Assembly (NCBI GenBank): GCA_017557535.1
Contig: JAFYYM010000070.1
Coordinates: 146,836-210,835, forward strand
Source: Bacteroidales bacterium
GTDB taxonomy: Bacteria > Bacteroidota > Bacteroidia > Bacteroidales > UBA932
Direction of reading: 5' to 3'
DNA: 64,000 nucleotides
The notes beneath the pieces were generated by a model. It ran no database searches and was not told where the DNA came from. It was given only the letters and a program-made list of their open reading frames with translations. Below are positions 1 to 8,664 of this stretch, in pieces (position 1 is the stretch's first letter; each line of letters begins with the position of its first letter). The translations under genes and the position numbers were made by a program.

Positions 1-127
1 CTGACATCTTTTCCACAACGATATTACCCGCAGGCAGGCGGTCATCAACGCGGACCTTCCTATTGGAAAAAGCTTGCGCCTGAAATGAGACAAGCGCAAG
101 CAGGACGATGGTGACTAATTTATTCAT
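1..127 (-). CDS. Secreted protein of unknown function, N-terminal fragment
   Basis: The reading frame starts with ATG at 127 and runs off the left edge of the window, so only about 42 residues are visible. They begin with two charged or polar residues and a hydrophobic stretch (LVTIVLLALVSF) ending in QAQA, which reads as a signal peptide with cleavage after AQA. The mature start (FSNRKVRVDD) is not enough to name a family. The start codon lies 10 bases downstream of the stop of the zinc dehydrogenase gene on the same strand, so it is probably the next gene of that operon. It is too short for the usual ORF length cutoff and was found by reading the strand directly. Confidence 0.6.
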   Translation of the reverse strand, partial: MNKLVTIVLLALVSFQAQAFSNRKVRVDDRLPAGNIVVEKMS

Positions 128-137
128 AACTCTTTAT

Positions 138-1412
138 TCATAACTCGTCGGCGTGGGACAGGAGGTACTCCTCCGCCTCAACGTTCCAGAGGCCGAAATG
201 CGCCTTGCAAAGACGGTCCAGTTCGGCATATACATGATTGGACTTCCCTTTCTCCTCAAACTCGGAAATCGCGGTCAGCGGCATCTCCACATGAGTGTAG
301 ATAAGCTTCTTGCCACCCTTGATCTCCGGAAGGTGGAGAGTCGTCTCAGGGACCACGTTCAAACCGCCGATATGGGTCACCAGACCGGCCGGATCCATAC
401 CCTTGCCCATCAGGTCGAGGGCTTCCTTCATGTCGTCGGTATTGCCTCCGCTGGTTCCCACGATGTGGGTAGAGGCATAATGGACGTTGTAGAAGTTGAG
501 CGGTGCCTTGAAGTCGGCGCGGCCCGGTCCGGAGAAGAAGTTCAGGCAGCCGTCCTGCCCAAGGATGTCGTCTCCCTGCTCGATCACGGCCGGGACAGGA
601 GCCATGACCACTACTTCGTCGTAGCCGGTACCTCCTGAGATCTCCCTGAGATACCCGGCCGGATTCTCCACCGTACCGGTATTGACATACCTGAGGTCTA
701 TCCCCCTCGATGCGGCGAATTCCTTGGTATAGAGGGTCGCGGCACGGTCAAGCCTGGCCTGGTCGATGTCGGTCACGACGAAAAGCGAAGGCCTGCGGTC
801 CTCACGGCGGAGGACATAGTTGATCATGGCGAGACCCATGGGACCTACTCCGGCCAGAAGCGCCATCTTGCCGCCGTCCTTTATCTCCATATGGTGGACA
901 TACGAACCGGGACGGGTGTGGTAGCAGGCGTGCATAGCCCCGATGACGCAGGAAAGAGGTTCGCTCAAAGACGCCGGATAGAATCCGGGGCCCTTGTAAG
1001 GCAGCAGGCAGCCCTGTTCCATCACCTCCGCAGGGATGATGATGTAGGTTGCGTCACCGCCGATGTACCTGTAGGAATATCCCGGAGCGGAAAGGACTCC
1101 GACCGGGCCGCCCTCATAGTTGAGGGCCGGCTGGATGGAGAACTTGTCCCCCGGCTTGAACTGGTCCTTCCACTTTGCTCCTACCTCCACGATTTCGCCG
1201 GCGAATTCGTGGCCGATGATGGTGGGGTGCTCCGCTATGTCGTCGGGAACCCTCTTGTGGTCCGTCCCCTGGTGCGACGACTTGTAGGACGACATACAGA
1301 TGCTGTCGCTGACGACCTTGGCGAGGATCTCGTCATCCTTCATCTGAGGAAGCTCGAACTCTTCAAGCCTCAGGTCTTCCTTGCCGTAAAGGCGTACCGC
1401 TTTTGTCTTCAT
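138..1412 (-). CDS. Zinc-dependent medium-chain dehydrogenase, L-sorbose-1-phosphate reductase (SorE)-like
   Basis: A protein of 424 residues of the medium-chain alcohol dehydrogenase superfamily. The start KTKAVRLYGKEDLRLE, the GHEFAGEIVEVG segment, NFFSGP, YNVHYA, VGTSGGNTDDM and the C-terminal YLLSHADEL closely match what I recall of SorE, the NADPH-dependent L-sorbose-1-phosphate reductase of enteric bacteria. As in SorE, the structural-zinc CxxCxxC lobe is absent, while the catalytic-zinc ligands (Cys of DSICMSS, His-Glu of GHEF) and a GVGPMGL nucleotide loop are present. The frame is open to a TTG at 1418, but ATG at 1412 matches the family start. It follows the E1 gene by about 10 bases in one operon. 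The substrate is not settled: any sugar or polyol phosphate is possible. Confidence 0.8.
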   Translation of the reverse strand: MKTKAVRLYGKEDLRLEEFELPQMKDDEILAKVVSDSICMSSYKSSHQGTDHKRVPDDIAEHPTIIGHEFAGEIVEVGAKWKDQFKPGDKFSIQPALNYEGGPVGVLSAPGYSYRYIGGDATYIIIPAEVMEQGCLLPYKGPGFYPASLSEPLSCVIGAMHACYHTRPGSYVHHMEIKDGGKMALLAGVGPMGLAMINYVLRREDRRPSLFVVTDIDQARLDRAATLYTKEFAASRGIDLRYVNTGTVENPAGYLREISGGTGYDEVVVMAPVPAVIEQGDDILGQDGCLNFFSGPGRADFKAPLNFYNVHYASTHIVGTSGGNTDDMKEALDLMGKGMDPAGLVTHIGGLNVVPETTLHLPEIKGGKKLIYTHVEMPLTAISEFEEKGKSNHVYAELDRLCKAHFGLWNVEAEEYLLSHADEL

Positions 1413-1422
1413 ATTCAATTAA

Positions 1423-3906
1423 TTAAATGCCTTTACGGGCGTGCAGACGCATCTGGGCGACGGTCTGGTTGCTCGTAGGAACATAGTCTTTAAGTGGAAC
1501 GATCTTCTCGTTGATCGCGTCAAGGAACCATGACGGCTGGGGGAAGAAAGCTTCCTCAAGCTCGTGGCAAGGAGTGATCCAGTTGCGGGAGCCAAGCACT
1601 ACGGGAGCGGCGTCGAGATAATCGAAGGCCATCTCGGTGATATTGGCCGCAAGGTCATTGAGATATGAGCCGCGTGCGCAAGCGTCACCGGCCACGATGA
1701 TCCGGCCGGTCTTCTTGACGGACTCGATCACCTTGTCGTAGTTGAACGGCACGAGGGAACGGGCGTCAATGACCTCTGCTTCCATGCCATACTTCTCCTT
1801 CAGGATATCGGCAGCCTCAAGAGCCCTGTACAGGGTGGCGCCGATCGTAAGGATAGTGATATCCTTTCCGGCGCGCTTGACATCAGGCTCACCGATAGGA
1901 ATCTCGTAATATCCCTCCGGAACACCGCCCTCGTGGAACTTCTCGCCAATACCGTAAAGACGCTGGCTCTCAAAGAATATGACCGGGTCGGTTCCCTGAA
2001 GGGCGGCGTTCATGAGACCCTTGGCATCGTAAGGAGTGACTGGGAAGCAGACCTTCAAGCCAGGGATGTGGGTGCAAAGACTTGTCCAATCCTGGCTGTG
2101 CTGAGCACCGTACTTGGAACCAACTGAGACTCTGACGACTACCGGCATCTTGAGGATATTGCCTGACATGGCCTGCCACTTCGGAAGCTGGTTGAATATC
2201 TCATCACCGCAGCATCCGAGGAAGTCGCAGTACATGATCTCAGGGATCACGCGGCCACCGCACATCGCATAACCGATAGCGGTACCGATGATAGCCGCCT
2301 CAGCGATCGGACTGTTGAACAGACGATGGTACGGAAGCGCCTCGGTCAGACCACGATAAACAGCGAAAGCGCCACCCCACTCACGGTTCTCCTCACCGTA
2401 AGCGACCAAGGAGGCGTCCTTGTAGAAACGGTCAACGATAGCCTCGAAAACTCCGTCCCTGAAGTTGTAGGACTTCATTGAGCTAACGGGCTTCCCATCC
2501 TTATCGAGCCAGAAACGCTCTTTGCCTTTTATCTGCTTAACCCTCGGGTTCTCTTCAAGCGGCATAAGCACATCCGGCTTGGCGTCGGAAAGGGAGTCAA
2601 CGCTCTGGTTGGAGAACATCATCTCACCCAAAAGCTCATCCTGCTTAACCAAATCCATGCGAGGAGAGACCTCCTCATCTATGGCGAGTTTATAGCATTC
2701 GAAGATGTTGGCGTTGACCTCGTCCCGGATAGCGTCAAGAACAGCCTGATCAGCGACACCAGCCTCGATAAGCTTCTTTCCGAAAGCGACAATGCAGTCT
2801 TCCTTCTCCCAGGCCTCAATCTCTTCCTTGGTGCGATAGGAACTCTGGTCGGACGGCGAATGGCCGCTGTAGCGGTAAGTCACGACATCCAGAAGAGCGG
2901 GTCCCTTCTTCTCGAGAAGGTATGCTTTCTTGCGGTAGAAGGCGTCTATGACAGCGAGGGGATTGTATCCGTCCACTCTCTCGGCGTCCATAGCGTCAGC
3001 CTTGAATCCTGCGCCCAGACGAGCCGGGAAGGTGTAACCCATTGTCTCACCCTTGGTCTGGCCACCCATCGCATACTGGTTGTCCATCACATTGAAGAGA
3101 ACCGGCAGGCCACCCTTCATATCACCCTCCCAAAGAGTGTTGAACTGGTCCATGGAAGCGAAAGTCATACCCTCGAGCACAGGGCCGCGGGCCATGGCGC
3201 CGTCTCCAAGGTTAGCGACGACAATACCCTTCTTCCTGTTGACTTTCTTATACAAGGCCGCACCGACAGCGATAGAACCGCTACCACCTACGATGGCGTT
3301 GTTCGGATAAATACCGAAAGGAGTGAAGAAGGTGTGCATCGAACCACCGAGTCCCTTATTGAAACCGGTGGTGCGGGCGAATATCTCTGCCATGGCTCCA
3401 TAGAGCAGGAAGCGGATTCCAAGCTCTTTGGTGTCAGTCCCGGAATATGCCTTCTTGGCGACATTCAATGTAGCGCCGCCCCAAAACTCCTCCATTACTT
3501 TCTTGAGCTCATCCTCTGGAAGGATCTGGATTGAGCGGAGTCCCTTGGCGAGAATCTCACCGTGGGAACGATGGCTTCCGAATATGAAGTCATTGGTGTC
3601 AAGGGCATAAGCCATACCCACGGCCGCTGCCTCCTGGCCTGCTGAGAGGTGTGCGGGGCCGGGATTGTTGTAAGCCACACCGTTGTACCCTCCGGTGGTC
3701 TTAACGAGGTTGAGCATGGTCTCGAACTCGCGGATATAGGACATGTCCCTGAATATCCTGAGAAGATCCTCTTTGGTGAAACGGCCGTCCTTGAGCTCTT
3801 CCTTGACGGTCTTGTTGTACTTCATCACCGGAATGGCCGGGAGTTTGAGCTCATGTTCCTGGGGACGCAGTGTGACTTCAGGATCGATATATAGCGCTTT
3901 TGGCAT
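1423..3906 (-). CDS. 2-oxoacid dehydrogenase E1 component, fused alpha and beta subunits
   Basis: An 827-residue thiamine-diphosphate enzyme that decarboxylates a 2-oxoacid and passes the acyl group to lipoyl-E2. The first half is an E1-alpha domain (SAGQEAAAVG, the GSHRSHGE segment, a GDGAMARG...N thiamine-binding motif, YRYSGHSPSD); the second half, from about residue 475, is an E1-beta transketolase-like domain (YGEENREWGGAF, FNSPIAEAAIIG, HSQDWTS). In many bacteria these are separate genes; fused forms are known for branched-chain and pyruvate-type E1 in Bacteroidetes. The gene sits 11 bases downstream of the E3 gene and 10 bases upstream of the SorE-like gene. Whether the substrate is pyruvate, a branched-chain oxoacid or acetoin cannot be decided from motifs. 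Confidence 0.88.
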   Translation of the reverse strand: MPKALYIDPEVTLRPQEHELKLPAIPVMKYNKTVKEELKDGRFTKEDLLRIFRDMSYIREFETMLNLVKTTGGYNGVAYNNPGPAHLSAGQEAAAVGMAYALDTNDFIFGSHRSHGEILAKGLRSIQILPEDELKKVMEEFWGGATLNVAKKAYSGTDTKELGIRFLLYGAMAEIFARTTGFNKGLGGSMHTFFTPFGIYPNNAIVGGSGSIAVGAALYKKVNRKKGIVVANLGDGAMARGPVLEGMTFASMDQFNTLWEGDMKGGLPVLFNVMDNQYAMGGQTKGETMGYTFPARLGAGFKADAMDAERVDGYNPLAVIDAFYRKKAYLLEKKGPALLDVVTYRYSGHSPSDQSSYRTKEEIEAWEKEDCIVAFGKKLIEAGVADQAVLDAIRDEVNANIFECYKLAIDEEVSPRMDLVKQDELLGEMMFSNQSVDSLSDAKPDVLMPLEENPRVKQIKGKERFWLDKDGKPVSSMKSYNFRDGVFEAIVDRFYKDASLVAYGEENREWGGAFAVYRGLTEALPYHRLFNSPIAEAAIIGTAIGYAMCGGRVIPEIMYCDFLGCCGDEIFNQLPKWQAMSGNILKMPVVVRVSVGSKYGAQHSQDWTSLCTHIPGLKVCFPVTPYDAKGLMNAALQGTDPVIFFESQRLYGIGEKFHEGGVPEGYYEIPIGEPDVKRAGKDITILTIGATLYRALEAADILKEKYGMEAEVIDARSLVPFNYDKVIESVKKTGRIIVAGDACARGSYLNDLAANITEMAFDYLDAAPVVLGSRNWITPCHELEEAFFPQPSWFLDAINEKIVPLKDYVPTSNQTVAQMRLHARKGI

Positions 3907-3917
3907 GGTTTGACTAA

Positions 3918-5294
3918 TTAGATTGTGAATGATGTTTCTTTAATGATTTCTGACACGGTCGGGTGCGGGAAAACAACCTCCTGAAGTTGCTCGAGAGTCA
4001 TCTCTGTCTCAATGGCGACGCAAGCGGCGCTTATGATCTCGGAGCATGGGTTACCAAGCATGTGGACGCCCAGTACCTCATGGTACTTCGCACCGACGAT
4101 CACCTTGCATATTCCCTCTCCCCTCTCATTCTCTGCGACGAAACGGCCCGCATAAGCCATGGGGAGTTTGACGACCTTGTAATCAATACCTTTCGCCTTG
4201 GCTTCAGCCTCAGTGAGTCCGACTCCGGCGACCTCAGGATTGGTGTATACCACTCCGGGGATGGCATTGTAGCGCATCCTGTCAGCTTTTCCGAGGATAT
4301 TATTGACAGCAACCTCCCCTTCACGTGACGCCGTGTGGGCAAGCATCGAGAATCCTGTCACATCTCCGGCGGCATAAACTCCGGGAACATTTGTCTTCAT
4401 CTTCTCATCCACCTTGATTCCGTAAGGCCTTCCGGCTGGATTGAGAGCGAGTTCCACTCCGATATTCTCAAGTCCGAATCCCTGGAGATTGGCCCTGCGG
4501 CCGACACTTACCAGAATCTTATCACCGCTTACCCGGCAAACCTGGCCTTCGGGGTTCTCATACACAACGGTATTGCCCTCTATCCCGGTCACCTTGCAGC
4601 GCAGGCAGAATTGTACGCCTTTCTTCTCATACTGCTTCTGGAGCATATCGCTGATCTCATCATCAAGAGGACCGAGAATCTTCGGAAGCATCTCAACCAC
4701 AGTGACTTTTGTGCCAAGTGTGCTGAAGAAAGCGGCGAACTCCATACCGATGACACCACCTCCGATCACCACCAGTTCCTCAGGACGCTCGGTCATGTCC
4801 AGGATCTCACGGTTAGTCACGATGACGTCTCCAGCCTCTTTCAATCCCGGGAACGGAGGGACGGCGGCCTCAGAGCCAGTGCAAATCAAAAGATTCTTGG
4901 TGGTGTAGACATTCCCGCCAGCCTCGATCTTGACACCCTCGCTGTCACGTCCCTGGATTGTGGCGTTCTCAGCCACGACCTCCACCTTGTTACCCTTCAT
5001 CGCGGCTTTCACACCTCCGACAAGCTTCTTGACAACCTTGTTCTTCCGGGCGACGATCTCATCATACTTGAACGAAGGATCGTTCACATAGACTCCGTAA
5101 TGGTCGCCAGTCATGGCGTAATTGTAAACCTTGGCACTGTACAGAAGGGTCTTGGTCGGAATACAGCCCTCATTTAGGCACACTCCACCAAGCGACTTCC
5201 TCTCGAAAAGAACCACCTTTAATCCGGCGGCTCCCGCCCTTTCGGCGGCCACATAACCACCGGGGCCGCCACCGATAATCGCTAAATCGTACAT
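3918..5294 (-). CDS. lpdA: Dihydrolipoyl dehydrogenase (E3)
   Basis: This 458-residue flavoprotein reoxidises dihydrolipoamide on E2 and reduces NAD+. It has the N-terminal FAD loop (GGGPGGYVAAERA), the redox disulfide CLNEGCIPTK, the NAD loop VIGGGVIGMEFA, the second FAD motif GVYAAGDVTG, and the C-terminal interface with the catalytic HPTVSE. The length is normal for the family. It lies between the E2 gene (28 bases upstream) and the E1 gene (11 bases downstream), so one transcript encodes the whole complex. Confidence 0.95.
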   Translation of the reverse strand: MYDLAIIGGGPGGYVAAERAGAAGLKVVLFERKSLGGVCLNEGCIPTKTLLYSAKVYNYAMTGDHYGVYVNDPSFKYDEIVARKNKVVKKLVGGVKAAMKGNKVEVVAENATIQGRDSEGVKIEAGGNVYTTKNLLICTGSEAAVPPFPGLKEAGDVIVTNREILDMTERPEELVVIGGGVIGMEFAAFFSTLGTKVTVVEMLPKILGPLDDEISDMLQKQYEKKGVQFCLRCKVTGIEGNTVVYENPEGQVCRVSGDKILVSVGRRANLQGFGLENIGVELALNPAGRPYGIKVDEKMKTNVPGVYAAGDVTGFSMLAHTASREGEVAVNNILGKADRMRYNAIPGVVYTNPEVAGVGLTEAEAKAKGIDYKVVKLPMAYAGRFVAENERGEGICKVIVGAKYHEVLGVHMLGNPCSEIISAACVAIETEMTLEQLQEVVFPHPTVSEIIKETSFTI

Positions 5295-5322
5295 ATCTGA
5301 ATTTGAATTATATCCTTATTCG

Positions 5323-6717
5323 TCAGAACTCGATGTCCAGAGTCTCAATCTCCGTCGCCACTTGTTTAAGGAAGCGGGTGGCCTCACCGCCGTCAAGAGC
5401 CCTGTGGTCATAGGTCAGCGAAAGGCCCAGGTAAGGCACAAACGCGAAGACTCCACCACCAAGGTCCTTAGGGCGAGGGACGATGGTGCCGACACCCAGA
5501 ATGCCACTCTGGGGAAGGTTGATAACAGGAGTAAACCATTCGACCCCGAAACCTCCCAGATTGGATACCGTGAAGGACGCCGCCTCAGAAGACAGCAAAT
5601 CAGGATTGATACTACCCTTACGGCAATCATCAGCCACCTGCTTGAGCGTCTTGCTCAATTCCGTTATCGAGAGATTCTCGGCGTGCTTGACGCAAGGGAC
5701 CATAAGTCCGCGCTCAGTGTCAACCGCACATCCGAGATTGACAGTGTTGAATATCCTCATGGAATCCCCAAGGCAGTGGGAATTGACTTTAGGGAATTTT
5801 TGAAGAGCCTTGATCACCGCGAAACACACGAAGTCATTGATGGTGACGTTGGCATCGATCTTCCCTTCCTCCAGAGCTTTCTTGGCTTTCTTCCGGAGAG
5901 CCTGGATCCTTCTCGCGTCAGCGCCGAGCATATGGGTGAGCTGGGCGGAGTTCTGCAGGGAATTGTACATGCTCTTGGCGATGAGCTTGCGCATATTGGA
6001 CATCTTCTCGACCTGGAACTCGGAGCCTTCTCCGGCGATGTCGGTGTGGGATGGCTTCCATGTCTTGAGGTCGCTTCCCTTCACCATCCCGGCGAGACCT
6101 GTCCCGCTCGCTGGCGCCTGCAGGGCGCCCTCTGCCATCATTGCCTTGGCAAGGCCTGATCTGGGTGATGCGGCCGCGGCTATCACATCCCGCTCTATTA
6201 CCCTGCCTCCAGGGCCGGAACCCGCGACTTGATTCGTGTCCACGCCTTTCTCTTCCGCCAGATGCTTTGCTCTTGGGGATACTCCGGACGGAGATGATGT
6301 CCCTCCGGGCACCACTGCCACCCTCGGCACGTTAAGAGGGGGGACCGGAGCTTCGCTCTGCGAAGCGAGCGGTGGGGTCGAGCGGAGCGAGACGGTGCCG
6401 GAGGGCGCGTAATCCCCGCCCGGAGCAGCCTGAGCAGCAGGTGCGTTGCCTCCGGGAGCGAACTCCTCGAAGGACTCACCTGGCTCGCCGATGACCATCA
6501 CGTTGGTAAGGCACGGAATCTCGTCATTATCATTGAAAAAGCAGGCCAGGACGGTTCCTTCAAACTTCGATTCCTCGTCAAATGAAGCCTTGTCGGTCTC
6601 ATAGCTGAAAAGGATGTCTCCAACGGCGACCTTGTCGCCCACTTTCTTCTTGAACTCAGTTACGATGCAGCTTTCTACAGATTGCCCCTGCTTGGGCATT
6701 ATCACTACTTGCGCCAT
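5323..6717 (-). CDS. Dihydrolipoamide acyltransferase (E2) of a 2-oxoacid dehydrogenase complex
   Basis: A 464-residue E2 core protein. In order it has an N-terminal lipoyl domain (lipoylated Lys in ETDKASFDE, near residue 44), a flexible linker, a peripheral subunit-binding domain (SPRAKHLAEEKG...GSGPGGRVIERDV, about 143-176), a second linker, and a C-terminal catalytic domain from about 230 ending with the DHRALDGGEATRFL motif (His and Asp catalytic). Residues about 105-139 of the first linker are encoded by a copy of the dispersed hairpin element (6301-6405), read antisense to its core; the linker tolerates this because it is disordered in the family. First gene of the operon E2-E3-E1-SorE-like. 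Confidence 0.92.
   Translation of the reverse strand: MAQVVIMPKQGQSVESCIVTEFKKKVGDKVAVGDILFSYETDKASFDEESKFEGTVLACFFNDNDEIPCLTNVMVIGEPGESFEEFAPGGNAPAAQAAPGGDYAPSGTVSLRSTPPLASQSEAPVPPLNVPRVAVVPGGTSSPSGVSPRAKHLAEEKGVDTNQVAGSGPGGRVIERDVIAAAASPRSGLAKAMMAEGALQAPASGTGLAGMVKGSDLKTWKPSHTDIAGEGSEFQVEKMSNMRKLIAKSMYNSLQNSAQLTHMLGADARRIQALRKKAKKALEEGKIDANVTINDFVCFAVIKALQKFPKVNSHCLGDSMRIFNTVNLGCAVDTERGLMVPCVKHAENLSITELSKTLKQVADDCRKGSINPDLLSSEAASFTVSNLGGFGVEWFTPVINLPQSGILGVGTIVPRPKDLGGGVFAFVPYLGLSLTYDHRALDGGEATRFLKQVATEIETLDIEF
6301..6405 (+). repeat. Dispersed hairpin element, copy A, inside the E2 gene
   Basis: The plus strand carries the invariant core (GCCACCCTCGGCAC, then TAAGAGGGGGGACCG, then GCGGTGGGG) found also at 8690, 62020 and 63926. 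Its outer arms CCCTCCGGGCACC (6301-6313) and GGTGCCGGAGGG (6394-6405) are complementary except for one bulged base, and differ in sequence from the arms of the other copies. Inside is a small hairpin GCTTCGC/GCGAAGC. The host gene is on the minus strand, so the element is translated antisense to its core, giving a Pro/Val/Ser-rich linker segment. Confidence 0.85.
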
Positions 6718-6754
6718 TAATTATGAATTTTATAAGGCCCATCAAAAGACCATA

Positions 6755-6762
6755 CAAAGTTA
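6755..6762 (-). promoter_or_regulatory. Putative -7 promoter element of the E2-E3-E1 operon
   Basis: Reads TAACTTTG on the minus strand, matching the Bacteroidetes -7 consensus TAnnTTTG, 38 bases from the E2 start codon. A clear -33 TTTG is not evident. The 130-base gap it lies in is a divergent promoter region shared with the transketolase genes. Confidence 0.55.
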
Positions 6763-6789
6763 AAATTTCCTGTTGAGATAAAAAAGGAT

Positions 6790-6797
6790 TATATTTG
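6790..6797 (+). promoter_or_regulatory. Putative -7 promoter element of the transketolase genes
   Basis: Reads TATATTTG (consensus TAnnTTTG), about 50 bases upstream of the ATG at 6848. Only a weak TTG (6773-6775) lies upstream at shorter than usual spacing, so the -33 element is uncertain. Confidence 0.5.
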
Positions 6798-6847
6798 TAT
6801 GCTTTACACAAAAAGCATTATTCAAACTAAAAATATCAAACACCAAA

Positions 6848-7693
6848 ATGCGATCAACAGAAGATCTGAAGAAGATTGCCTCTCAAGTCAGAAGAGACAT
6901 CATCAGGATGGTCGCCCTGGCCAAGTCCGGACATCCGGGCGGTTCCATGAGCAGCACCGATTTCATGACTGCACTCTATTTCGGAGTCATGGATCAGGAT
7001 CCAGCCACCTGGACCCGTGAGGGAGCTGGTCAGGACACTTTCATCCTCTCCGCCGGGCACCTCACCCCCATGTATTATTCAATCCTCTCAAGGGCCGGGT
7101 ATTTCCCGCTCTCTGAGTTGGCCAGTTTCCGCAAGTTCGGAACCCGTCTCCAGGGACATCCTTCCGTTAGGAAAGGACTTCCGGGAGTGTTCCAGGCTGC
7201 GGGATCACTGGGTCAGGGGCTTTCAGTGGCCGTCGGAATGGCTCTCGGCAAGAAATCCACCAAGGACAACCACAATGTGTACGTTCTCTGCGGTGACGGA
7301 GAGTCCGAGGAAGGCCAGATCTGGGAGGCCGCCATGTTCGCCGCCCATCACAAGGTTGACAACCTAATCGCAATGACGGATGTGAACGGACAGCAGATTG
7401 ACGGAACGACCGAGTCTGTAGCCGGTCTGGGAGACCTTGCCACGAAATGGCAGGCCTTCGGTTGGGAGACCATCTCCGCTGACGGACACGATATGGATAA
7501 GATTCTTGAGGCTTTCGCCAAGGCCAAGGAGCTGGTCGGCAAAGGAAAGCCTATCATGATCCTGTTCACCACCGAGATGGGACATGGCGTGGACTTCATG
7601 GCCGGTACCCACAAATGGCATGGGAGCGTACCTAACGACGATCAGTGCAAGGTCGCATTGGCCCAACTGCCGGAGACTTTGGGAGATTTCTAA
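6848..7693 (+). CDS. Transketolase, N-terminal (thiamine diphosphate-binding) subunit
   Basis: A 281-residue protein equal to the first third of full-length transketolase. It has the GHPGGSMSS segment, LSAGHLTPMYY, QGHPSV, GSLGQGLSVAVGMA and the thiamine-diphosphate motif GDGESEEGQIWEAAMFAAH followed by DVNGQQIDG. Transketolase moves two-carbon ketol units in the non-oxidative pentose phosphate pathway. The next gene, 12 bases downstream, supplies the pyrimidine-binding and C-terminal domains, so the two products must assemble. Split transketolases are a known arrangement in archaea and many bacteria. Confidence 0.92.
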   Translation: MRSTEDLKKIASQVRRDIIRMVALAKSGHPGGSMSSTDFMTALYFGVMDQDPATWTREGAGQDTFILSAGHLTPMYYSILSRAGYFPLSELASFRKFGTRLQGHPSVRKGLPGVFQAAGSLGQGLSVAVGMALGKKSTKDNHNVYVLCGDGESEEGQIWEAAMFAAHHKVDNLIAMTDVNGQQIDGTTESVAGLGDLATKWQAFGWETISADGHDMDKILEAFAKAKELVGKGKPIMILFTTEMGHGVDFMAGTHKWHGSVPNDDQCKVALAQLPETLGDF

Positions 7694-7705
7694 AATCAGA
7701 TTATC

Positions 7706-8656
7706 ATGAAAAAATATACAGATAGAGGAAAGAAAGACACCCGCAGCGGTTTCGGTGAAGGCCTTCTCCAGGCGGGCAAAGCGGATCCAAAGGTCGTGGC
7801 TCTGACCGCCGACCTCAAGGGATCCCTCAAAATGGACGCTTTCGCAGCCGAGTTCCCCGACAGGTATTTTGAGTGCGGTATCGCTGAGGCCAATATGATC
7901 GGAACCGCCGCCGGCATGGCCCTGACTGGGCTTGTCCCTTTCGCTGGCTCTTTCGCAGAGTTCGTCACCGGACGAGTGTATGACCAGATCAGGATGGAAG
8001 TCTGCTACGGTAAAGCCAATGTGAAGATAGCGTCCTCCCACGCCGGTATCACCCTGGGCGAAGACGGAGCGACCCATCAGACAATGGAGGACATCGCCCT
8101 TATGCGCGTCCTTCCCGACATGGTGGTCATCAACCCTTGCGACTGGACCCAGACAAAGAACGCGACCATTGCCGCAGCTAAGTATAACGGTCCTGTATAC
8201 CTTCGCTTCGGAAGGCCGAAAGTGGCTGATTTCATGCCCGATGAACCGTTCGAGATCGGCAAGGCATATGTGCTCAACGAAGGCAAGGACGTGACTATCG
8301 TTGCCACCGGGCATATGGTCTGGGAGGCTCTGAAAGCCGCTGAGACACTCGAGGGAGAGGGCATTTGCGCGGATGTCATTGACGTCGCCACCATCAAACC
8401 GCTTGACAAAGCCACTATCATCGCCTCCGCAATCAAGACTGGGGCAGTGGTAGTCGCGGAGGAGCACAACATGGCCGGTGGTCTTGGCGAACTCATAGCC
8501 GGAGTCCTGGCATTGACATCTCCCAAGCCGATCGAGTTCGTCAACGGAAAGGACACATTCGGTCAAAGCGGGACTCCTTCCGAGCTTTTGGCAGCCTATG
8601 GGATTGACGCCAACGGCATAGCCGACGCCGCTCGAAGAATCATCGAGCGCAAATAA
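7706..8656 (+). CDS. Transketolase, C-terminal subunit
   Basis: A 316-residue partner of the upstream transketolase subunit. It contains the pyrimidine-binding domain (FECGIAEANMIGTAAGMA with the catalytic Glu; SHAGITLGEDGATHQ) and the C-terminal transketolase domain (VATGHMVWEAL, VIDVATIKPLD, VVAEEHNMAGGLGE). It resembles the C-terminal part of DXS and transketolase, but the paired N-terminal subunit and the lack of DXS-specific length argue for transketolase. The gene ends nine bases before the large terminator at 8665. Confidence 0.92.
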   Translation: MKKYTDRGKKDTRSGFGEGLLQAGKADPKVVALTADLKGSLKMDAFAAEFPDRYFECGIAEANMIGTAAGMALTGLVPFAGSFAEFVTGRVYDQIRMEVCYGKANVKIASSHAGITLGEDGATHQTMEDIALMRVLPDMVVINPCDWTQTKNATIAAAKYNGPVYLRFGRPKVADFMPDEPFEIGKAYVLNEGKDVTIVATGHMVWEALKAAETLEGEGICADVIDVATIKPLDKATIIASAIKTGAVVVAEEHNMAGGLGELIAGVLALTSPKPIEFVNGKDTFGQSGTPSELLAAYGIDANGIADAARRIIERK

Positions 8657-8664
8657 AAGAAGAC

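Noticed and set aside
7680-7720. A frameshift splitting one transketolase gene
   Set aside because: The first gene ends with a proper stop, the second begins with its own ATG 12 bases later, and both halves match known separate-subunit transketolases in length and domain content.
7364-8566. A 400-codon open frame on the minus strand opposite the transketolase genes
   Set aside because: It is fully antisense to two well-recognised transketolase subunits and its translation has no recognisable motifs. Long antisense frames arise easily in GC-rich coding DNA.
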